From Platycnemis pennipes (Eukaryota; Arthropoda; Insecta; Odonata; Platycnemididae): DNA of 64,000 nucleotides. The stretch is taken from the NCBI GenBank assembly GCA_933228895.1, contig OW121849.1, forward strand, positions 125,678,849 through 125,742,848, given 5' to 3'. Both the position numbers and the translations under genes were made by a program. This document shows, piece after piece, positions 37,601 through 48,178 of the stretch (position 1 is the first letter of the stretch; every line of letters begins with the position of its first letter). The notes below the pieces were generated by a model. It was not told where the DNA came from. It ran no database searches and saw only the letters and a list, made by a program, of their open reading frames with translations.

Positions 37601-40600
37601 CAAAATTAGAAGTTTATAGTCATGCGAGCAAAAAATAAAATTGTCGCGGATGGTCGCGGATATATATCATCTATACGCAACAATAACATAGAAAATCGCA
37701 AATTCCATGTAATAGATATTCAAATCGTATCCACTAGTACCATTTCCGCAGATCATTTAAGATCAAATATCAATCAATATTTGGACAGTTTAGCACACCT
37801 ACCGGGCCTATCCGTGGATAAGCTACGTAACGTTCAGTATTTGGATAACGACCCAAAAAGATAAGAAAGAGTAAATAGGAAACGGTCACGCACACAAAAA
37901 CATAGAAAGTCACTTTCTTGATTATATGCCTTTTGCCTTTAAGTCAGGGGCTGCGACACTTATTGCTTAAGGGGCAAGTAAGAGTCAAGTTGCCAAAAGG
38001 GAACCGAGAAATAAGAAAGACAGCGAATAATGCTGGCGTCGCAAGGAGATGAAATGAGGAGGTAAATGATACTACAGGAAGAATAGAATTACAGGCAACT
38101 CAACACACTATAAAAGTAGCTCCAGTCCCAGAAATGTCTTGAGTTTTTATACAGAGGTAAACTAAAACCCGGAATTTCTAAATCTGACATTCTCCAAAAT
38201 TTAGAAATGTAATCCCTGCGCATTACTCTTCTGGTCTTTAAGGCGAGGAGACGATAAAGTAGAGGTTAATTTTGACTCACATGGGAAAATAGAAACAGCA
38301 CAGTAACTCAGGATTACAGTTAGCAGACATGGAAGACCGCAACGCCAGGATTAATGCTGAAAAGCGGACAGGAAACCACAGATGCAAAACTCAAAAGATC
38401 GGCCTCAGACTACTCACTTTTCACGGGGTCCCGAAAATTTCCACACCAAGTTAATGCCCAAGCACCATCATTTTTCACCACACTGTTTCCCAATTCAAAA
38501 ATAAACAATAAAAACGTCCGTAGTCACCGGAGGTCTCGGGTTGGAATCCGGAAGAGTCCTCTTTGGCAACATCAAGAATTCAAGCGAGGTGATATTCTTG
38601 GAATCATATCTTTCTGGGGAACCACAAGCGGCATAGGGAAAAGAAATACCCCTTACCCTGATCCGCGAATTTCACATGCTGTGGGGCATAAAACTTAGTG
38701 AGCTCTATCTTTACCATAAAATTATGTCTGAACACTGACTCGATCTGTACCCAGTCATTGACCGAGAAAAATCATCAATATCCTAGTCGGCTACCTAACT
38801 CCCTTTTTCCTCAGGCCGACAGCTGAGCAGGAAGAAATAAATGACCGAACCCTGAATCCAGGAGAAACGTAAAAACAAGCTTCTCGAAATTTCCAGAAAA
38901 AACGAAGCGAGCCTGAACTTCCTGCGCTTTGAAACCACTACGATACCAAGCATGAAAACGGATAATAGTTATTGCAAACAAAAAGGCAACAAGGGACGAG
39001 ACCACATACAATTAAACGTTTTATTAATGAAAGAGTGGAATTTCAGCACCAATATAAAACAAAATACGGCACACTACAATAAACACAATGTTAATTACAA
39101 CTATAGGACTTAAATCTCGATGCATGAAAGACAAAATCCAATAGAGACAAACTTAAAATCGTTTCAAAAAATAAAATCATAATGTTTTCAGTAATACAAT
39201 TCATGGCATTCCTATTATTCGTGCTGAGAAATGACAGAGAAATATCATAGAGCCCCATGGTAAGTTTAATTGTATTATACCTAGTCCATGGTATTGACAA
39301 ACAAAAAATTACAGACCATCGATGAAAACACTACATTCCCATAGAGAGCTAAATTCGCGAATTTCATTGGCTTAAAATATCTGTTTTCGAATGCGTAAAA
39401 TCTATTAAAAACAACATTCCAGTTGACGCAAACATCCCGATTAAGAAGAAAACTATATTAAATACTCCAAACACCCTCCATTTTTTTAGCCACTGAGTGC
39501 CCCCAGGTGTTAATCTGAGACTAAACTATTGGTAGTTACGTAAAAATGTCATGAAGATTATGATAAATCATACAAAGCCTGTAATTTGTAATCATATAAA
39601 GCCCAGCCCTGTAATTACATCGTTGAGAAGGCCAAAAAGAGAAAGAGAAGAAAATGTGATGCATACTTTCCTTGAGCTCAACATAACAACTTGACGCTTT
39701 CCAACATGTCACAGAATCTTAAAATTCAAAGCCGGTTAAGATGTGATTTCATCACAGTAAATTTTAACTCACTGAGGCACTGGGAAGCGTGAAAGTTTGC
39801 CTACCTCTGATGGCATCGCCGATAAAGCGTGCTTTCATGCAATAATGATACGTTGTATAATCTCGTTGACGTACACCGTTCGGTTACGGTCTCACAAATG
39901 CCTGCAACGCGCACTCACAGCAGGTTTCGTCTTTTCACTCTACGGCAAGCTTAAGATACTAAAAATGGGATCGTTGTTCCTGATCTTTTCTCTGATACTT
40001 CAAATCGCTTTTCTCTCGCCATAAATCACGTCGTAGCTTTGTCCAAGATAATCAAACTTTACATTCAGCGACCAAAAGATACATTTCTGCGGCGAACAAA
40101 AGTAGGCAAGACGAAATATACTTACATATATTACTCGTCAAGGGCACGAAAGTTGCAAGAAAATTGCGAACTACACACGACACGACCCCGCAAGTATTAT
40201 ATGTGCCACTAATGGGAAGTAGTTCTGGTAGTTAAAATATTTCCCATCGACTTGGATTATGGGTATTCTGTAAGACACGAAAAACATCAACAAGAGAATG
40301 CTCGATAAACCAGAAGGAAGCCCGCAGCAACAGGCATTAGGAAGATGAACTTAACCACTGTCTATTATAACATTGCAGTATTTTCCTGCTACCAGACGCA
40401 CTTCGTTTGGTCTCATATTGTGGTAGAAATAATAACTCATATTACCCTCGATACTGTTGAACATGAAACTAGGATGTGATATTTTACTCAATTACGTAAG
40501 TAAATAAGGCGATGGGAGTGATCCGGGACATCATTTTTGGAGATTATTTATTTGATTCGTATCATGCAAATTACCACAAATCTTCCACAAAAAATACAAC

Positions 40601-43600
40601 AGGTGTGTATTATTATCACGGATTGTAAAAACATATATTTGTCACAAATATACTTCAACGTGTAAATGAGAATTTAAATTGGCGCGAATTTCAAAGGGAA
40701 GATTCCTGAACTCCCATTGCAGGTACAAGCTCCGAATGGTTGCTATCCCGAACTCAATGGAACCGAACTGCTATTACTTCTTCGGGGATTCCGATTAATG
40801 GTAATGAAATGAAAACTATACAGGAGGTCCCCGTTTTCCGTGGCGTAATATAACACCAGTGATTTACTACACCACCGTCCCGATCCGCTTTTCCGGCATC
40901 TTATTGATTATTATCAATTATTATTATCAATCATTGATTATTTACAAGTATGATATATTATGGTTCATGCGGTACAATGATAGATTGGAATTTTTTCCGG
41001 GTTATCCACTCCGTAGATCCATATTGCTCGGACGGCAGTATCGAAAAGATAAAGTAGAATGGTATGGATAGTTAAGTGTGATGGACACTTGCTTTAATTC
41101 TTTGCTAAGAGATAACATAGTTACGTTTACAGCGAAGTCAAGTTTTTCACATGCAAATGGGCTTTCAGAAATGCCTGAGAAAATGTTGCGTGTGTACGTT
41201 AAGCGTGCACGGAAAATTGCAATTCGGTCTCCGCCGTTCCGTTTTACACGCCCGCGGTTTTTCGGAAACTAACGACGGAAATGAGGGGATCCCCTCAACC
41301 TCAAGTACTCTACACCTTACGATGGTCGAGGTTGAATAACAGATAAACGACACACCCCAAAGATCGGAGAGCCTCAACAAAGAAATACATGCATCGGCCG
41401 TAGGAACAGAAAAAAAACATTACTTTTCCGATGAGATGACAGGACGAAATCACATCCGAGGTGGATCTTAAACCACAATGACGATGGATACGATTCTACT
41501 CCCACTTCCTCAGAAAGCCGAATGGAGCTAACCATCTCTGCTACGCCGGAAATCGGTCAAGGTCACGGGGACATGGGACAAGGAGGGCGATGAGTAAGGC
41601 AAAAGGAATGAATCATTGCCATGGAAGTTCAGCGATATTTGGGACATTTTTTCATCTGGGCCCTCTACATTCCATGAAATTCAAGTACATGACCGTACAG
41701 TACAGTAATCGATTGGACAATGGAAAACGTACTAGTATTATTAAAAACCATTATAAACGCCCTGTGAAAAGTTTTGTGCATCTGGATGAATTGTGGTCCT
41801 TCATCAACGTCAATATTATGACTTTTAAGGTTAAATAAATGATGTCACAAAAGTAGAATTTCTCATGCCACCCAAACATTTATTTCCAAGTAAATTTATA
41901 GGACCACAGGACATACGGGTCAAGATAACATTAAATATTTCAATGCACGTAACAATATCCTAACTAACTGAGAGGAAATGACACCCCCACACATGATCAT
42001 GACAATGTAGTGGAAATGTTGACCCTGATAATGTCATGGAAAATGTCCACGAAAAGTATTTAATCAAGACTTTCCAACAATTTCCTACCAGCAACACAAA
42101 ATGCAGATTTATTTGTAACTGAACTGGCATGTATTAGCACAATTGAAGTAGGTTTAGACAGACAACCCAGACGGATGGTTCGGAGGGGAAGGGGCCGGAG
42201 AGAGGAGGGGCAGTCACCAGACTTGTCCTCCAAGCCCCCACCCATCTTGTGAGAGGGCCGGAGAGAGGAGGGGCAGTCACCAGACTTGTCCTCCAAGCCC
42301 CCACCCATCTTGTGAAAAGACAAGTCTATTACAATGCAAACACAAATTTCATGCAGCAGACTTTTGGCTCTAGAAAGAATTCCCAGATTATTTCACAAAA
42401 AGACAAGTCATATGTATCGGCCTGGCAGCACAAAAGCATGGAATGACTGCCACTCTTCATATGGAATAAAACTCTGTCTGTTACTTGTGTGGTTTCAGTA
42501 CATGGCATTTCAGGAAATGAATAGACACAAAAGAGGTACAGTATTCTTGGGGAGTTGCTACAGAAAAAGTGTTATAGTTTCACCAGCAAAACAGCGAATA
42601 GGCTAAATTGCTCAGCATACAAAAATAAATATTTGGCGCTGGTTGCTTCACAAAATACATATGACATTCAAATGGCTTTACCAATGCCATCCTATAATCT
42701 AGCATCACGAGATTGCATATGGTTCATCAATTTCATTCCCTTGTAAAAAAAACTGATTGCAATAAAGGAGTCAATTCCAGAAAACAAAGATCTCACCAAG
42801 CACAAATCCCAACAGCAAGCAAAATTAACAGAGAATCCTGTTCATTTAATGGAGCACTTGCGATTTCCCAGGGTGATCTAGTATCCAGAAATCGTATGGC
42901 TCTATTTTTACTTAATATGCCAAAAGGCTCTGCCCCAGATTCAAGCCGGAGAACTTAGAAGTAGTAATAAAATACTCTACACAGTGGGCTACAATAACAT
43001 ACAATTCCATGGAACCAGAAATGATGAATCATGGAACAGTGCATTAAGTTGCAATAATGAAAACAAAAAATATAGGATTACCAGAATTAAAACCAAAATG
43101 ATTACCATGAATTTTAGTATGTATTAATTGGTAACTTAATTTTTACCGGTATATAATCAGCATTAAAATATTTTACTGCATCTGAAAAAACTAATGCATA
43201 ATACAGCAAACATTACAAACAAAACAGAAAAAATTGACACCAAGTAGCTTAACTTAGATTTGAACATGATTAAATATTTACATATCAGCAAAACCTTGTC
43301 AGTGGCAAATGCAATACAGAATCTGCTTAACATTAATAAAAATATTGTGAAATTACAACTCATGGCATGCCATTACCTAGAGTCATTTCAATGGGAAATT
43401 TCAATTTGGCAGTTCAGAAGAAAACAATGGTTTAGGTATGGAGATTACTGTCAACAGGAAACACCATAAGTACTTAATTTTGATGTGTGTCGAATGAAAA
43501 TTAGCTAGATTACACAATGGTATAAGAGGGAATTATAGGACAAAAAAATGAAAGGCACAGACAAACCTGCTATAGCTTAACAAAGCAACAGAGCTAAAGA

Positions 43601-46547
43601 TGGAAGAGGAGATAAAACTTTAGGCATGGGGGGTACTTAAAATATCCCCTTTATAATTTGCCTTTAACCCATGCTCCACTACACAGAATTTTTCCATAAA
43701 TTCTGTGTAGTGGAAGGGAGTGTAAAAGCACAGTTACATGCTATGATGTTACCGGTTTTTCTGTCGTCCTTCAGTAATTTTCTCTCCTAGAAGAAGACAC
43801 TGCGCACCCAATAGACAACTTTGCCATTATCACAATTAAATAATTTTCAATACAGCAGTAAAATACCATTTTCACCACTGCAGAAAAATTGACAAAATTT
43901 ACAATTTTAAGTGCAACCAACAATCAATACAACACATTCCATGGCTCAATAACTTCACTACTTACCAACATAGCAGTACTTGGAAGCTGAAAGACCTCCA
44001 TCTGGCCCTTGTGCTCTACGAAGACCAAATTCCAATAATTTTATATTCTTTCCAGCAGCCATACGGTAACGGGCAGCATTAGTGGCCATCAGACTAGAAG
44101 TTGGGTAATAAGTTCATTAGGAAAGTCTTGTATTTATTACAACAGAAAATTTAGTGCAAAAGACAATGATTTCAAGAAGAAGCAAAAATATAACTGTCAC
44201 TGGAAATATGATGTGTATAAATTACATCAATAGATAATAATCTTGAAGAAAAATAAATTTTTTAAATACAGCATGTGTAAATGCCAGAAGTATTCACAGT
44301 AAAAACACTGATACATAACTGAATAGAACATCACACCCATTTTATAGCATGGCTAAAAACTGAAGATGAATAAATATCTGAAAGGGCTTTAAAAAAAAGA
44401 ACTTGGAACGTATACACAAATACTAGAGAACTGCACCTGAAAGTCACAAGCCCTCACAATTTCTGGTGACACTTCATGCCACATTGACGAGCTTAAAAGG
44501 GGTACTAGCATCAACTGATCTATAAATGGTAATCTCAATTTTAGGCTGAACGGATAGGAATCATACAGTCAGAATAATTCATTTGAGGATTGTAATGGGT
44601 GATCCTACAGATCACAAATATTTTGAAATGAAAAATACAAATGTTGACACAATATTACAAATGCCAAAGGTAAATCAACATTGAGGTGCAGTAAGATCAG
44701 TAAACAGTGTCATTCTCAATAAAGAGACGTTCTAAATGGCACCTTAAATAAAGTCACACTAACTCACCTGGCATAGTTAACAAGTGTCAAGAGAGTAGTC
44801 TCAATGAGTTGAACTATAATCAATGGCCCATCAACCCTTAGCAATGGTACCCTGTAAAAAAAATATACAATGGAGTCAAGTGGCTTAGCCCAAATTTTCA
44901 AACATGAGTGCATAATAAACAATAGACCCAAGGCATATAGGTACTGAAGAATCCTACTCTGAAATATAGGCATCCACATTTATAATATTTTTTCTGAGGA
45001 AAATTATTCACAACAAATGAGGAAATTCTATGTTAGATGAGTATGACAGAAAATTGTTCATGCAGCACCACGCCACAAAAATTAGGCAATGTGAAATATA
45101 GTCTTCCTTGAAATTTAGATGAGAACACTTAGTGGAAATAGCAAGCAAATGCCACTCATCTACGAAGTGGATTAGTTATGAGGCTGAAATAACATTATAA
45201 TATGTATATTTAATGCACTTATACTTTTATTTCCGACTTCAAAGCTAAATATCACTCCAATTGAAATCACCTAACACAAACGTTACACATATCCGCATAC
45301 GAGTTTTCTACTTCAAAAATTTAACTTCACGGGTAATATACCTACCACTGAATAGCATCAATTTCTACAAATCACATACTCTAAAGCAAATAACAGTCAA
45401 CATGCCCACATTACCTTTGATGTAGGAACCTTTTCGTTTGGTACGTACTCTATTCAAATATTCTAAATCACTAGACCAACAGACTCGAGCAACAGTAGGT
45501 ACTCTTAATCAACAGATTGTACAAAGCACTTAAGAGCGATGTAACACTTACCGTGGAAATACCACAGACCCTTCTTCAATGGCATAAACTGTGACTTCTT
45601 TTGCTGTTAACTGCCGAAGAAATTCAAAAAATTCTTGTTCAATTGTAGGAGGTAGTGTTTGCTTTAAATATTCAATATCTGAAAATTATCAAAAATCCAA
45701 AATCGAATAAATATTAGAATAACAGCAGACAGTTGTTAAATTCTATTTGGCAGATGACGGGTACATCTAATTACCACTCACCACTGTCAGAGTAATGGAA
45801 CTTCTGTAAGAATTTCAAGCATTCCTCAAGGCCTGCAAATATAGTGAATTCTCCTTGGAATGGACTTTTTCTGAAGAAGAGGTCAAACACGGCAACATCA
45901 TTTATCTTCCCAGACTTCCAATAGGCATATGCCATGGTAATTTGATACAGATCTGCAATCAAGAGAAGGGTCTTTCTCTTAAAGAAACATCCTATCACAA
46001 GTAGCAACTGGTATTCACAAGCAATTTACTTCTGTCACTCAAAAAGACAGATATGTTAACCACCAACAGAGCTTTGGCAAGAAGGAAAGTGTATAATTTT
46101 CGTTTAAAAGGCAGGGGGAATGCCCCCATGTCATCAAAACACAGGATTACATAAGTTATCAATGACAGAACTTAGATATGACGGCGGCATTTAAAGTAAA
46201 CTAAAACCCAACCGCAGGAATATTTCCACACGTATAAGTGAATACGTGTACCTTGCAACACCATGGCGAAATGTATGGGGGACATTCATGAAAACTCAAA
46301 GTTTTTTTAATTTTCCATGCCGGGTACATCAACGACCTTGTGAATGTCGAATAGAAAAGCGCGGTGCGCATTGTAAATAACAAAATGCATACTAGTAAAT
46401 TTGAAAACTAGGCTATGATATGACATGCACTCACACACAAATAGAGAGAAAAATTGATTTACCGGTTAGGAGAGGCTGGATTATTCCATTTTGACGACAT
46501 CGAAATGCGATATCTCCGTTTGTGGCAATTGTTTTCATTTCTGCCAT
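19432..46547 (-). CDS. NAPRT: nicotinate phosphoribosyltransferase, exons 1-7 (partial)
   Basis: This enzyme joins nicotinate and PRPP, with ATP hydrolysis, to give nicotinate mononucleotide, the first step of the cytosolic Preiss-Handler route to NAD. Seven minus-strand exons with GT/AG borders join in phase: 46463-46547, 45782-45952, 45552-45678, 44768-44851, 43966-44093, 21178-21296, 19432-19625, giving 302 codons plus 2 nt. Family hallmarks in order: [18 protein letters not shown] (residues 26-43), [10 protein letters not shown] (51-60), [10 protein letters not shown] (68-77), EGSVVFP (121-127), QLIETTLL (142-149), MATNAARYR (158-166), [18 protein letters not shown] (178-195), [12 protein letters not shown] (199-210), RGTHAHS (218-224, with the conserved histidine of the family), LVDTYDV (295-301). 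The family is usually about 530-560 residues; the C-terminal part with the RLDSGDL region is missing and should lie left of base 1 or in exons I could not see. The longest intron seen is 22.7 kb. Confidence 0.93.
20308..20948. mobile_element. hAT-like non-autonomous element in NAPRT intron 6
   Basis: The left end TAGAGGTAGG and right end CCAGCTCTA are imperfect inverted repeats. They are flanked by ATGATAGA and ATGATGGA, a likely 8-bp target duplication with one mismatch. The 641-bp interior has many CGCGAAAT/GTGAAATTT-type subterminal motifs and no coding capacity beyond chance ORFs. Confidence 0.5.
21178..21296 (-). CDS. NAPRT: NAPRT exon 6
   Basis: Acceptor TTAACAG and donor GTCAGT. It completes the Gly split from exon 5 and encodes [20 protein letters not shown], then [20 protein letters not shown]. 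The histidine of AHS corresponds to the family's conserved, phosphorylatable histidine. Confidence 0.94.
21935..22690 (-). pseudogene. CR1/jockey-type LINE, 3' end
   Basis: Minus-strand translation gives the C-terminal tail of a non-LTR reverse transcriptase: [18 protein letters not shown], then [31 protein letters not shown] and SDLPAEFK, ending at a stop at 22237-22235. At least one frameshift lies near 22500, and the catalytic RT part is missing (5' truncated). About 300 bp of 3' UTR follow, ending in ATAAATA near 21935. In this UTR a 12-bp inverted repeat TTTGTAGAGCCA/TGGCTCTACAAA flanks about 70 nt. Confidence 0.75.
22970..23840. repeat. diverged tandem duplication, ~435-bp period
   Basis: The segments 23010-23410 and 23450-23835 align in order: AGAACCAAA(T/C)GTAG, AATAGGCT, (A)TTTTAATTAGAAATA, TTGCACAA(A/G)CTTGAGA, GTTTAAACAGCC. 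Many substitutions and indels separate them, so the duplication or double insertion is old. The leading GTGTGTATGTAAATATG part resembles Helitron-type repeats. No coding signal. Confidence 0.6.
24200..24620. promoter_or_regulatory. CpG-richer, promoter-like stretch inside a NAPRT intron
   Basis: The stretch is clearly richer in G, C and CpG than its surroundings and contains a CRE-like TTACGTCAT at 24379-24387. Its ORFs are basic and low-complexity and look like by-products of composition. It could be an internal promoter or an exon of another gene; no splice structure was recognised. Confidence 0.2.
24621..27748. other. NAPRT intronic sequence
   Basis: About 3.1 kb of non-coding sequence. 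Small ORFs at 26833-27048 (basic, plus strand) and 27035-27388 (minus strand) have no recognisable motif. A CGATTACG-rich patch lies near 26465-26500. Confidence 0.45.
27749..27846. repeat. perfect 47-bp hairpin with 4-nt loop
   Basis: The arm 27749-27795 and the arm 27800-27846 are exact reverse complements, separated only by GTCT. No mismatch was found on reading every base. Such a long perfect stem with so short a loop is unusual; it could be a recent fold-back duplication, a hairpin RNA source, or an assembly artefact. Confidence 0.95.
27984..28810. mobile_element. TA-flanked MITE with GGGTAGTTTCCT ends
   Basis: The left end GGGTAGTTTCCT has an inverted match at the right end (GGAAACTACCC). 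Both are flanked by TA (27982-27983 and 28811-28812), as for Tc1/mariner-type insertions. The 827-bp interior has a GC-rich part with GCGCGAAAACGCG and no transposase. It is probably non-autonomous. Confidence 0.6.
28813..36662. other. NAPRT intronic sequence
   Basis: About 7.8 kb without a supported gene. Small ORFs (for example 30177-30482, 33246-33467 and 35077-35427, all minus strand) show no motif or splice structure. Around 33360-33450 a GC-rich patch (GGCGCC, GACGGCCCATCCGACAGACGG) may be an old SINE, but I cannot place it. Around 35000-35060 a short plus-strand stretch reads [13 protein letters not shown], reminiscent of LINE ORF ends, too weak to call. Confidence 0.4.
36663..36784. 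repeat. 61-bp tandem duplication
   Basis: Two adjacent 61-bp units (36663-36723 and 36724-36784) differ at one base. The unit starts ATGAAATAGTTACTT and ends CCTCCGGA. Near identity implies a recent duplication. Confidence 0.95.
36785..42191. other. NAPRT intronic sequence
   Basis: About 5.4 kb without a supported gene. The 80-codon plus-strand ORF at 37622-37864 has an ordinary protein composition but no motif I recognise. A tRNA-like SINE head lies at 41480-41555. The rest is AT-rich with scattered short ORFs. Confidence 0.4.
41480..41555 (-). repeat. tRNA-derived SINE head
   Basis: On the minus strand CGTAGCAGAGATGG resembles an A box, and GAATCGTATCC about 45 nt later a weak B box. No cloverleaf ends pair. 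A degenerate SINE is more likely than a tRNA gene. Confidence 0.3.
42192..42315. repeat. 63-bp tandem duplication
   Basis: The units 42192-42254 and 42255-42315 share GGGCCGGAGAGAGGAGGGG through CCCACCCATCTTGTGA without a mismatch. The 63-bp period keeps the frame, so a minus-strand ORF (42060-42323) carries a repeated [18 protein letters not shown] unit. There is no other evidence that this ORF is a gene; an AATAAA on the minus strand near 42110 makes a transcribed 3' end possible. Confidence 0.92.
42316..43965. other. NAPRT intronic sequence
   Basis: About 1.6 kb between the 63-bp duplication and NAPRT exon 5, with no exon recognised. It includes the 17-bp hairpin at 43675-43714. Confidence 0.5.
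43675..43714. repeat. 17-bp perfect hairpin, 6-nt loop
   Basis: TCCACTACACAGAATTT (43675-43691) and its exact reverse complement (43698-43714) flank TTCCAT. It lies about 250 nt downstream of NAPRT exon 5 in transcript direction. It may be a MITE remnant or a template-switch scar. Confidence 0.9.
43966..44093 (-). CDS. NAPRT: NAPRT exon 5
   Basis: Acceptor CTTCTAG and donor GTAAGT. It encodes [10 protein letters not shown] and [20 protein letters not shown], the most conserved substrate-binding block of the family. Confidence 0.94.
44768..44851 (-). CDS. NAPRT: NAPRT exon 4
   Basis: Acceptor TTTTTACAG and donor GTGAGT. It encodes [20 protein letters not shown] and then LTLVNYA, corresponding to the family's PLL-V-GPL--VQLLET--L--V-YA segment. 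Confidence 0.92.
45552..45678 (-). CDS. NAPRT: NAPRT exon 3
   Basis: Acceptor TTTTCAG and donor GTAAGT. It encodes [10 protein letters not shown] through [15 protein letters not shown], the link and first part of the conserved EGS-hydrophobic-P motif. It joins exon 4 through a split Arg codon. Confidence 0.92.
45782..45952 (-). CDS. NAPRT: NAPRT exon 2
   Basis: Acceptor TTGCAG and donor GTGAGT. It encodes [22 protein letters not shown] and [15 protein letters not shown], the N-terminal NAPRT signature including the conserved tyrosine of DLYQ. 171 nt, phase 1 at both ends. Confidence 0.94.
46463..46547 (-). CDS. NAPRT: NAPRT exon 1
   Basis: Start ATG at 46547-46545, 28 codons ending QPLLT, then one base before donor GTAAAT. 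The split codon makes the Asp of TDLYQ with exon 2. A second in-frame ATG (codon 4) is an alternative start. Confidence 0.9.
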
Positions 46548-46983
46548 TGTATATAATTTTATTGATCAAATTTTAGACGGTCGTTGATGTTCACTGTAAT
46601 CAATTTCAACTCTCTGTGAGCAACAGTCCACTGGCATTTTAGCTAAATACTATGTCGTGACCTTGTCCGTCACCATAGCAGAACCTTCCCTTACCACCCC
46701 TAGCATCAGACTGAAGCTGAATAGAACGAACGGGATTGGGTAGAGCCAGAGGCCGAGAGGCAGCGTACTCGAGCAGCGTAGCGATAGGATAGCGGATGTC
46801 AACGGAGCTATCCGAGCTATCGATTACACAATAACATCTGAATACCGCAAAATGAGCGGGTAGTTCTATTGCCCAATGTGCGGTTGAATAGTTTTTCGCT
46901 CCTTTATTCGTGTAATCTTCGTATAGACAGCAATAATATACTTTATTCCTACATTTAACATACCACCTAATTTCTCCCTTCAG
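46548..46983. promoter_or_regulatory. NAPRT upstream region, possibly bidirectional promoter
   Basis: A GC-richer stretch between 46640 and 46860 lies just upstream of the NAPRT start codon and includes CTATCGATT near 46818, resembling a DRE-type TATCGATA element. The plus-strand exon candidate at 46984 begins right after it. No TATA box is evident. The transcription start cannot be fixed from sequence alone. Confidence 0.4.
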
Positions 46984-47031
46984 AATACAAGACTGTTTCT
47001 TTTAAATGGCCAAGGTTAATATGATAATCCG
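46984..47031 (+). CDS. candidate small exon of a divergent gene
   Basis: The segment follows a pyrimidine-rich acceptor (TTCTCCCTTCAG) and ends at a strong donor CCG|GTAAGT. An ATG at 47006 opens a frame MAKVNMII that runs through the donor. This is what a first coding exon would look like, lying divergent to NAPRT. No following exon was recognised to the right, so chance remains possible. Confidence 0.28.
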
Positions 47032-47035
47032 GTAA

Positions 47036-48175
47036 GTATCTTTCCATGGAAATCACTGAAATTGTTTGTGATAGCATCACCATTTATGTGAATTCTCTCA
47101 TACTAGACCTTAAATGAATGCAAGTTATCATCAAATACAAAAAATTAGAGGCGGAAGCGATTTTCCGAAGGTAAATAAATGTATTACTTACAAATGTAAA
47201 ATAGAAACTAATTCTTTCTTCAAATTTATTCCTTCATAAATGGGCATATAGTCAACATTGCACAAGTAGCAATTTCAAAGGAGATGGCGAAGGCGCACTA
47301 TTTAAAACAACTAAACATTCTTCATCACTGTACGCAAAAAACAATTAGGATTGGATAAATTAATAAAAAGTAGTCAATGTTGACAGATCGTAGATATGTT
47401 ATCCTAAGGTAAGGTAAGTATCAAGTTGGGTCGAGAAATTATTCGATGATATATATACCGCCAATTCTGCCCCAACAACAAAGCAGCAGTTGAAACATGC
47501 GCAAGCTGTCGGGATAATTCCGTAAAAGTATGTACTTTTGGTTAGCCGTTATGCACAAAAAAATAATAAAATCCATGTCGTCTTATATAACTGACTTAGT
47601 AGTGCTTCGACAGTTCATTCATTTTATAACCTGTTCAATAATATAGGAAAAATGTAATCTTTTGCCTTTTCTTATGGTCTAGAGATTTCTGCCTACGTCA
47701 CAGACCCTCTGCATCACTCAAAAAAAATATTATTGTTTAACATAAAGCTCTATATTTTGCTAATTAATAGGAAAAAATATATATTTCACGCTTATTGTGA
47801 AAATGATATATTAGAAGATGCAACAAAATATCACCGGAATCATTTCCCTCACCATGGAGAATATATTTTTCGCTGCTGTACAGGCAAATTAAATTCACAT
47901 TTTTCCCACCTACGACGACTAAACGTATGGCAATATAATCCTGTGAGTGAAAGGCAGCAATGAGGTAACTTAGTAGATAGCAGCGAATGGAACCATAGTA
48001 TGGAGCCAGAAAAAAAGATCTCCCATACTTCTCCACAGGAGAAAACGACAGAATTTTTTTGAAAGTATATCTATTGTGAAAACATTACCCTGTCTCCCCT
48101 CTAATACAGAGAGATAGAGATGATTAAAAGTCAACATTCGCCTTCATGTGGTAGAGGTATTTGATAATACGCTTA
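47036..48175. other. non-coding stretch
   Basis: About 1.1 kb of AT-rich sequence with overlapping ORFs of 70-90 codons on both strands near 47733-48036, none with a recognisable motif. Nothing else is seen. Confidence 0.45.
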
Positions 48176-48178
48176 TAA

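Larger units (their letters stand above)
44094..46462 (-). other. NAPRT: NAPRT introns 1-4
   Basis: The introns are 45953-46462, 45679-45781, 44852-45551 and 44094-44767, all with GT/AG borders on the minus strand. They are AT-rich and hold no repeat or other gene that I recognise. The 103-bp intron 2 contrasts with the 22.7-kb intron 5. Confidence 0.8.

Noticed and set aside
37622..37864. 80-codon ORF as a BEL/Pao-type protein piece
   Set aside because: Resemblance is limited to a few hydrophobic and leucine positions; no DSG/DTG active site or neighbouring retrotransposon domain is present.
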